From JBBIQS01 sp037442205 (GTDB lineage: Bacteria > Myxococcota > Myxococcia > Myxococcales > UBA5297): DNA of 9,215 nucleotides. A program made the translations under genes and the position numbers. The stretch lies in assembly GCA_037442205.1 (NCBI GenBank), contig JBBIQS010000147.1, positions 1 to 9,215 of the forward strand. Reading direction: 5' to 3'. Below are positions 1 through 4,600 of the stretch, one piece after another (within the stretch, counting starts at the first letter, position 1; every line of letters begins with the position of its first letter). Below the pieces are notes generated by a model. It was not told the origin of the DNA. It made no database searches and saw nothing but the letters and a program-made list of their open reading frames with translations.

Positions 1-312
1 CAGGAGCAGGGTCCGCCAAGTGGCCCTCAGGGTTCTCATGGTCATACGCACCTCAGAGCCGGAGTCGGCCGAGTGGGAGGCAGCCCAATTCCCGCCCGGC
101 GAAGGTCGTGGGATGGTTCGGCTCACGATGCTGCCCGCAGGAGCCTCGATCGGGCAAGGCGAAGAGGGCGACGCCACTGCCTGCAAGCGTTCTTCCGCTC
201 GTTCGCGTTCATGCGCCGCAGCTGGATGGCGGCGGCGGGCGAGGACAACAATGAGGAGGACTCCGCGCTGATCGCGGAGGAGTTCCAGGCTTCTGGTGAG
301 CCTCAGGGGTAG
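1..312 (+). pseudogene. Possible decayed or partial coding sequence at the window edge
   Basis: The plus-strand frame beginning at base 1 stays open to a TAG at 310-312. Its last third (about 170-309) has codons strongly biased to G or C in the third position and ends in an acidic stretch (GEDNNEEDSALIAEEF). The first third shows the same bias in the next frame (from base 2, containing VALRVLMVIRTSEPESAEWE). This suggests one reading frame broken by a frameshift between about 120 and 180. I recognise no family in either part. It could be the 3' remnant of a gene that starts left of the window, or chance openness in GC-rich DNA, since the third frame is also open to 253. Only the bias switch supports it, so confidence is low. 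Confidence 0.25.
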
Positions 313-511
313 TCGCGGTTCGAGGCGCACGCGCTCTGGGATGAATTACCAGTCGCGGAGGCCATGCAGCGGCCGGAGCGCCTGCCTCCAATTCGTGCCG
401 ACCTTCCCGTAGAGGTCCGGCTCGGTTAGACCCTCACCCGACTTCAGACGGACCTAAGACTCGTGCCCGACCTATAGACCGGTCCGTGACGTCTGCTTCG
501 CTCGTCGCGAC
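313..511. other. Gap with degenerate short repeats and no gene
   Basis: No convincing coding sequence is visible. The stretch 413-490 is rich in related words of the form AGAC...CCCGAC. A copy at 457-472 (AGACTCGTGCCCGACC) matches the 16-bp repeat at 935 and 1071 at 14 of 16 positions, and a weaker relative lies at 428-443. There is also a 7-bp inverted repeat (AGGTCCG at 413-419 and CGGACCT at 449-455) and an 8-bp palindrome GACCGGTC at 477-484. The gap follows the stop codon of the small membrane-protein gene that ends at 512. Confidence 0.4.
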
Positions 512-868
512 CTATCTGTTCAGCGTGGAGGCAGCAGAAGCGAGAAGTCCAATGGTGCCAGCGATCACTGTTTCTATGAGCCCACAGGAGCACAGCAGTT
601 GCTCTGCAGAAGTTGCTCCTCTATCCGCTATCGCGGCCCGGCTGCGACGAGCCAATGCGGCAAGCGGGAACACATGAAGGAAAAGCACTGCGGAAATCAA
701 GACCGCCCAGTACCACAACTCGTACCCCGCGACGATTCTGGCAAACAGGGGAAGGCAGATCTTGTCCGCCACTCGCAGAGCCTTGCCGATTTCCGCGAGA
801 TATAGCGAACACAGAATGAACAACGCCAGCGGAAGCAACTGCAGCAACGAGAGGCGAAGCGCTTTCAT
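512..868 (-). CDS. Small three-helix membrane protein, unknown function
   Basis: This encodes 118 residues, starting at the ATG at 868 (MKALRLSLLQ) and ending at TAG 512-514. Three hydrophobic segments are visible: residues about 5-25, 49-72 (around ELWYWAVLISAVLFLHVF) and 91-113. A basic stretch (ARRSRAAIADR) lies between helices two and three, so that loop is probably cytoplasmic. The frame is open upstream to 970, but the extra 34 residues are polar and would run through the 16-bp repeat at 935-950, so the later ATG is preferred. The ribosome-binding signal there is weak: GGGG about 8 bases ahead. I recognise no family. The gene is flanked on both sides by copies of the 16-bp repeat, one of them degenerate. 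Being real is likely but not certain, as it rests on hydrophobic pattern and length. Confidence 0.55.
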   Translation of the reverse strand: MKALRLSLLQLLPLALFILCSLYLAEIGKALRVADKICLPLFARIVAGYELWYWAVLISAVLFLHVFPLAALARRSRAAIADRGATSAEQLLCSCGLIETVIAGTIGLLASAASTLNR

Positions 869-934
869 TTCGACAACCCCGATAGACAACCCAGATAAAG
901 CTCGCGGACCGCTCCTTGCTTCACCTGAACGTAA

Positions 935-950
935 AGACTGGTCCCCGACC
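935..950 (+). repeat. 16-bp direct repeat, copy A
   Basis: AGACTGGTCCCCGACC occurs here and identically at 1071-1086, a period of 136 bp. A copy with two mismatches lies at 457-472. The word carries a short inverted core (GGTC...GACC). Each full copy sits beside a related TATCAG word: TATCAG at 956-961 just after this copy, and TATCAG just before the other. The copies lie in gaps between small accessory genes. Confidence 0.7.
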
Positions 951-1013
951 TCGAATATCAGAGTGATCAACCGTCGCGTCAGCCACCTCGGCCGTTGCCT
1001 CGACCGCCCGACT

Positions 1014-1030
1014 CCCAGGACCGGGAGACG
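1014..1030. other. Short hairpin between the 16-bp repeats
   Basis: CTCCC and GGGAG are separated by AGGACC, giving a 5-bp stem with a 6-base loop, next to the palindrome AGACGTCT at 1026-1033. No T-run follows on either strand, so it is not an ordinary intrinsic terminator. It may be part of the unit bounded by the two 16-bp repeats. Confidence 0.3.
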
Positions 1031-1070
1031 TCTCAGACTGGGTGCTTAACTTGACGGGTCGTTCCATATC

Positions 1071-1086
1071 AGACTGGTCCCCGACC
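1071..1086 (+). repeat. 16-bp direct repeat, copy B
   Basis: This is an identical copy of the word at 935-950. It begins three bases after the stop codon of the gene ending at 1090, read on the minus strand, where it is GGTCGGGGACCAGTCT. Its place directly after a stop codon resembles an extragenic repeat. The family is not one I can name. Confidence 0.7.
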
Positions 1087-1089
1087 GCC

Positions 1090-1452
1090 TCACTCCTCGG
1101 ATTTGTTCTTGATTTTCTGAACAAGATCGTCTGCCGACGGCGATAAAAACGCCAACCTGATGCTTCGTACAAGCCATGCCGCGGATAACACCCCAGTCAC
1201 CAGAAAGACCGCCTCCCAGGTTGCTGCCTTTAGATATGCATCTCTGAATGTTGAGGTGACAAACGCAGTAACAACGGCCATCAATACACCCAGCGGTGCA
1301 ATCCACTCCTTTCTTCTTTCCACCAATTCAATATGCTCTTTCAACACAAGCCTCAGTTTATCCTCCGTAATCTGAATGATCTCTTGATCTAGATTCGAGT
1401 GAACCATCCTTATTGGCGCTTGCACCTGAGAGAAGCGCCCATTACTTCCCAT
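1090..1452 (-). CDS. Small two-helix membrane protein, second gene of an overlapping pair
   Basis: This encodes 120 residues. The ATG at 1452 is preferred because the minus strand carries GGGAGG six bases ahead of it. A second ATG at 1407 (residue 16) has AAGG directly abutting it and is less suitable. Residues 18-48 are charged and probably helical (LDQEIIQITEDKLRLVLKEH). Two transmembrane segments follow at about 50-68 (WIAPLGVLMAVVTAFVTS) and 79-97 (WEAVFLVTGVLSAAWLV). The C-terminus is polar (DDLVQKIKNKSEE). The start overlaps the end of the upstream gene by 11 bases, which points to translational coupling. I recognise no enzyme motif. The helical N-terminal arm with a two-helix anchor would suit a membrane partner for the soluble protein encoded just before it; that is inference from arrangement only. 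Confidence 0.75.
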   Translation of the reverse strand: MGSNGRFSQVQAPIRMVHSNLDQEIIQITEDKLRLVLKEHIELVERRKEWIAPLGVLMAVVTAFVTSTFRDAYLKAATWEAVFLVTGVLSAAWLVRSIRLAFLSPSADDLVQKIKNKSEE

Positions 1453-1795
1453 CTTGCGCCTCCCAGAAGAAGGAAAACTCCAGCCGCTTCAAGCCGGCAA
1501 AAGCATAGCCGGTGAAAAGGAAGACGATTTTCCTCCCGTCGACCTCGCCGAAATCCATAGGCCTGTCGATACCCATAGGTAGCGAGTTGTTCCAATTTCG
1601 TATGACCATCAAGGCATGATCGCCTCTTCCTTCCAGCTTGAATTCCTGCCTCGGATTGTCCTTATCATCGATAAAAGTTACACGAATTTTAACTTTCCAC
1701 GATCCCGCAAGAAATTCCAACCAAGCATCGTTCGAGTCAGGCACAAGCAACGTCGCGCTTGCTATTTGTTCGCGACCGCCAATTATGATTTTCAA
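1442..1795 (-). CDS. Small soluble protein, DUF6864-like, first gene of the pair
   Basis: This encodes 117 residues with a TTG start at 1795. The minus strand has GGAGAGG six bases ahead, and an in-frame stop lies ten codons upstream (1823-1825) with no other usable start, so TTG is well supported. There is no signal peptide or membrane helix. Alternating hydrophobic strands suggest a small beta-rich fold. Distinctive words are IRNWNNSLP (about 65-73), FGEVDGRKIVFLFTGYAF (82-99) and LKRLEFSFFWEAQDG (102-116). From memory this pattern (a WNN-S/A-L core, then a GRK-hydrophobic strand) resembles proteins labelled DUF6864; I cannot confirm that without a search. It ends inside the start region of the 2-helix protein gene, so both are probably made from one transcript. 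Base composition is close to half GC in a sample, well below the large genes to the right. Confidence 0.75.
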   Translation of the reverse strand: MKIIIGGREQIASATLLVPDSNDAWLEFLAGSWKVKIRVTFIDDKDNPRQEFKLEGRGDHALMVIRNWNNSLPMGIDRPMDFGEVDGRKIVFLFTGYAFAGLKRLEFSFFWEAQDGK

Positions 1796-1825
1796 CGCAG
1801 ACCTCTCCGCTTTAAGAACGGCTTA

Positions 1826-2069
1826 GCGATGTCATCCTAGCACGCCGATGTGCGCCGGGACACACAGAGAAGCCGCAAAGTGTCGCACGTGATACCCAGG
1901 GCATCTTAAGGCACTTTTCGGCAGCGACCCCTCTCGCATGCCGAGACGGAAAGCAAGCGATTGGAGACCTCCATAACAGGCTCCCTACCGCATTAGGTCG
2001 AGGGCGCCGCCAGCTCGGTCCCAAACGCCCCGGAATCCATTAGCTTTTTAGGCATAGATCGCTGCCAGG
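1826..2069. other. Intergenic gap of 244 bases, nothing firm
   Basis: This separates the three-helix protein gene (ending 2070) from the overlapping pair (starting 1795). A minus-strand open frame at 1812-2024 has no ribosome-binding site, no recognisable motif and a Cys/Arg-rich composition typical of noncoding sequence. A possible -10 word TAGGAT lies ahead of the TTG start on the minus strand, but no matching -35 is present at 16-18 bases. I found no integron-type recombination site or terminator with a T-run. Confidence 0.4.
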
Positions 2070-2621
2070 TCAAACATGGAACCAGCTTAGGACGAGAAGG
2101 GCAGCGCCTCCAATAGTCAAAAGAACATTTAGAATCTGCAGGGTCCATATCCAGGTCTGCCGAAATGGCCCTCGATCGACCACGGGACCCTCTTTGGCAT
2201 TCGACGCAGTGATGGGAGCTCGCCTCTGGGCATCGGCTGGACCGGACGAAGATCGGACATAAACTGTGTGCAGGCCGATCGCAGTTTCGAGGAGCCGGAG
2301 AGACCGGTGATTCATTTCAATGGCAGATTGAGCATGGAAAGCGATCATCTGGAAGGCGCCAGACAGAATCAGTACTCCCAGGACTTCTATCGCGATAGTC
2401 AGCCCCCCAATTGTCTTTGGTTGACCTTTTATCCAGTCCAACTTGAGCCCGAATGCCACCAACGCCAGCGCGCCTGCGTTCAGCCAAAACGAAGCCTGAA
2501 TCATCTGTCCCTGCCAGAAGCGTACCTCCTCGCGAGCTAATCTGATTTGTAGCTCAATGCTTTCGACTCTGGGTGCCTTCGGACCCGTCGCCGCCTCAAC
2601 AGGTGTGGCAAGCCTCGTCAT
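2070..2621 (-). CDS. Membrane protein with three helices, unknown function
   Basis: This encodes 183 residues, starting at the ATG at 2621. GGGAGGAG lies just ahead of it on the minus strand, a strong ribosome-binding site. An N-terminal polar region with a likely amphipathic helix (residues 19-40, IELQIRLAREEVRFWQGQM) is followed by transmembrane segments at about 42-60 and 72-94. A cytoplasmic-looking loop of about 60 residues comes next, then a last helix at 156-181. The loop contains EMNHRSLRLLETAIG and a variable, Pro/Ser-rich stretch (124-150). No catalytic motif or known family is recognised. The general plan (charged helix, hairpin, loop, last helix) resembles small accessory or effector-type membrane proteins, but that is only a resemblance. 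The gene begins 98 bases after the aminotransferase stop codon with no obvious terminator between, so co-transcription is possible. Confidence 0.75.
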   Translation of the reverse strand: MTRLATPVEAATGPKAPRVESIELQIRLAREEVRFWQGQMIQASFWLNAGALALVAFGLKLDWIKGQPKTIGGLTIAIEVLGVLILSGAFQMIAFHAQSAIEMNHRSLRLLETAIGLHTVYVRSSSGPADAQRRAPITASNAKEGPVVDRGPFRQTWIWTLQILNVLLTIGGAALLVLSWFHV

Positions 2622-2719
2622 GTCTCCTCCCGAGAATCCCTTAGTACTCCGCTACGCCTCTGCCCTCTGAGGAAGACCGGCGATTGGCCTTGGCTTTTCC
2701 TTCAATCTGACTCCGCGCC

Positions 2720-4072
2720 CTACCGCCAATGCCGCTGAAAAGCCCCCAAGCTCTCCACCACCCGGTGCAGCTTCTCGGTGCTCGGCAGGATGGTGGTGCG
2801 GAAGTGCGCGGTGCCCTCGGCCTGTCCGAAGCCGGTGCCGGGGACCACGCAGATCCCGGTCTCCTCGAGCAGGGCCATGCAGTACTCGTTGTCGGTCTTG
2901 CCCTTGGGCAGGGTGATCTTGGGGAAGGCGTACATCGCCCCGGCGATCACGTTGCACTCAATTCCCTCAATCCGATTGAGCCCCTCGGCCAACAGCGCCG
3001 CCCGCTTCTTGAGCTCGTCGAGGATGCCGCTCTTCTCCTGCGAGTAGCGCTCGTGGGACGGCATCCCGGGCTTGGGCGGGCGGACCATGGCGTACACCGC
3101 CACCTGGCCCGGCAGGTTCGAGCACAGGCTCACCGACTGCAGCTTGAGGATCAGCTGCGCCACGTCCTCGGGCAGGTTGCGGAACTCGAGGTAGCCGCCG
3201 CGCACCCCGCACTCGCCCAGGAAGCCCTTGGAGCAGGAGTGGAAGCTGAACAGCGACACGTCCTTGATCCCCTTGTCCTCCAGCACCTTGGCGAAGGAGA
3301 CGAACGAGGCGCCGGGCAGGTAGACGTTCTCCTGGTAGACCTCGTCGGCCAGGACCGTCAGCCCGTGCTCGCGGGCGAAGTCGAGCACCATCTCGATGTT
3401 CTGCCGGTCGAGCACCGCTCCCGTCGGATTGCCGGGATTGATCACGCACAGCGCCTTCACCTTGGTGCCGGCGGCCTGGGCCTTCTTCAGCGACTCCTCG
3501 AGTAGCGACCGGTTCAGCTTCCAGTCGTTCTTCTCGTCGAGGTAGTAGGGGACCATCCGCCCTTCGTAGAGGGTGATGGTCGCCGAGTAGAGCGGGTACT
3601 GCGGGATGGGCACCATGATCCCGTCCTGCGGCCCGGAGATCAGCAGCCGCAGGATGGTCTGCACGCCCTTGGAGGCGCCGTCGGTGAGGTAGATCGAGTC
3701 GGGATCGACGCCGTGGCCGTCGCGCTCGCGGATGAACTCGGCCACCGCCTCGCGGATGAAGCGCACCCCGCGGCTCTCGCTGTAGGCCCCCAGCCCGTGC
3801 TGCGTTCCGGCGAGGATCTTCCTCGACACCTCGATCACGTCGGCGGGCAGCAGCCCCTTGGCCTCCAGCAGCTCGGGATACTCGCAGGCGGCCAGGATCT
3901 GGCGGATCCAGGTCAGTGGCTTCTGCCCCAGCGACTGCGGATTGCCGATGTTGCAGTAGACGATGTCCCGCCCCTGCTTCTCCAGCGCCTGGGCCCGGGC
4001 GACGATCGCCCCGCGCACCGCGTACTCGGTCGCCAGCACCGCGTGGCTGATGTCCTTCACCTGAAGCGTCAT
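2720..4072 (-). CDS. Alanine aminotransferase, eukaryotic GPT-like type
   Basis: This encodes 450 residues. It is a PLP-dependent fold-type I enzyme that should interconvert alanine plus 2-oxoglutarate with pyruvate plus glutamate in the cytoplasm. The start chosen is the ATG at 4072 (MTLQVKDISH), with AAGGGA five bases ahead; the frame is open further upstream, but those residues are low-complexity and lie beyond a likely promoter. Landmarks are IGNPQSLGQKPLTW (42-55), DGASKGVQ (131-138), PQYPLYSA (157-164), NPGNPTGA (212-219), LADEVYQENVY (241-251) and SFHSCSKGFLGECGVRGGY (276-294) with the PLP lysine at K282. GICVVPGTGFGQ (406-417) and HFRTTILP (423-430) follow, where R425 would hold the substrate carboxylate. 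The SKGxxGECGxRGGY and GICVVPGxGFGQxEG motifs match animal and plant alanine aminotransferases closely, rather than the bacterial AlaA type. All expected active-site residues are present. Confidence 0.95.
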   Translation of the reverse strand: MTLQVKDISHAVLATEYAVRGAIVARAQALEKQGRDIVYCNIGNPQSLGQKPLTWIRQILAACEYPELLEAKGLLPADVIEVSRKILAGTQHGLGAYSESRGVRFIREAVAEFIRERDGHGVDPDSIYLTDGASKGVQTILRLLISGPQDGIMVPIPQYPLYSATITLYEGRMVPYYLDEKNDWKLNRSLLEESLKKAQAAGTKVKALCVINPGNPTGAVLDRQNIEMVLDFAREHGLTVLADEVYQENVYLPGASFVSFAKVLEDKGIKDVSLFSFHSCSKGFLGECGVRGGYLEFRNLPEDVAQLILKLQSVSLCSNLPGQVAVYAMVRPPKPGMPSHERYSQEKSGILDELKKRAALLAEGLNRIEGIECNVIAGAMYAFPKITLPKGKTDNEYCMALLEETGICVVPGTGFGQAEGTAHFRTTILPSTEKLHRVVESLGAFQRHWR

Positions 4073-4077
4073 GGCTT

Positions 4078-4083
4078 TCCCTT
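4078..4083 (-). promoter_or_regulatory. Ribosome-binding site of the aminotransferase
   Basis: AAGGGA on the minus strand lies five bases ahead of the ATG at 4072. It decides this start over earlier in-frame candidates such as the ATG at 4294. Confidence 0.65.
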
Positions 4084-4103
4084 TTCGTTCGCTGAGACGC
4101 TCG

Positions 4104-4133
4104 GTTGTACGGCAGGAGCAGGGGCTTCGACAA
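4104..4133 (-). promoter_or_regulatory. Candidate sigma70-type promoter for the aminotransferase
   Basis: On the minus strand TTGTCG (4133-4128) and TACAAC (4109-4104) are separated by 18 bases. Each matches four of six consensus positions. Transcription would begin about 25-30 bases ahead of the ATG at 4072, leaving a short leader with the ribosome-binding site. This is a pattern match only. Confidence 0.35.
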
Positions 4134-4269
4134 TCGGCTTGCCGCCCTCGCCTGGCGGGCAGGCATGGAGAGGGCAGGGGCCGCTCCTCTGGAAGAACGG
4201 CCAGCGGGCTCAAGTTCTTCGGATCGCTGGGGTTTTCGGTGAAGCCCGGAGGCGACTCCGGCGAGCTGG

Positions 4270-4600
4270 CACCCTGCCAGCCCGCCGGGTTCACGAGCGA
4301 AATCCGCCAGGGCCCTCAGCCGCCCGGCGAGCGCCGCCGCCGCCGGCCAAGCGCCGCCAATCCCGCGAAGCCGAACAGGAATTCCAGCGCGCTCCCGCCG
4401 CCCGCGCTGCAGCCGCAGCCGGATTTCATGCCGGGGCTGTCGACCGTGCCAGCCCACCGGGTTCAACAGCTCGATTCGCCAGGCCCCCTCAGCGTCCCGA
4501 CGCGCGCCGCCGCCGCTGACCGAGCGCGGCCAATCCCGCCAGAGCCAAGAGGAATTCCGGTGCGCTGGAAGCGCTCGCGGTGCAGCCGCAGCCGGTGTTG
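4270..4600 (-). repeat. Tandem duplication of about 172 bp covering a MYXO-CTERM coding end
   Basis: Two diverged copies lie head to tail. GGCTGCGGCTGC occurs at 4582-4593 and 4409-4420, 173 bases apart. The downstream word AACCCGG-T/C-GGGCTGG lies at 4449-4463 and 4277-4291, 172 bases apart. The sequence between them aligns throughout: tail helix, Arg cluster, TGA, then a CTGGCG-A/G-AT word. The first copy is the 3' end of the RCC1 gene; the second is an orphan. The bases following the stop codon are also duplicated, so the duplication extended past the gene. Confidence 0.8.
4316..4462 (-). pseudogene. Orphan MYXO-CTERM coding relic or micro-ORF
   Basis: The minus-strand frame between a TGA at 4463-4465 and a TGA at 4316-4318 reads 48 codons. 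They end in SGCGCSAGGGSALEFLFGF, then AGLAALGRRRRRSPGG. This is a complete MYXO-CTERM tail (Gly-Cys-Gly-Cys, hydrophobic helix, five Arg) without a protein in front. An internal ATG at 4429 would give a 37-residue peptide that is little more than the tail, but no ribosome-binding site precedes it. It lies 23 bases after the stop of the RCC1 gene in another frame, and is the second unit of the 172-bp tandem duplication. The tail has kept its frame and hydrophobicity. A relic of duplication is the simplest reading; a translated membrane micropeptide is possible but weakly supported. Confidence 0.65.

Noticed and set aside
1044..1050. GCTTAAC as a possible integron attC end site (RYYYAAC)
   Set aside because: No matching GTTRRRY partner lies within 60-150 bp in the right orientation, and other gene gaps lack such pairs.
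1812..2024. Minus-strand open frame of 70 codons in the gap
   Set aside because: It has no ribosome-binding site, no motif and no coding bias, and overlaps the ribosome-binding region of the TTG-start gene.
2041..2069. GGCA...TGCC hairpin next to an A/T run as a terminator of the gene ending at 2070
   Set aside because: The stem is only four base pairs, and the run reads as A, not T, on the transcribed minus strand.
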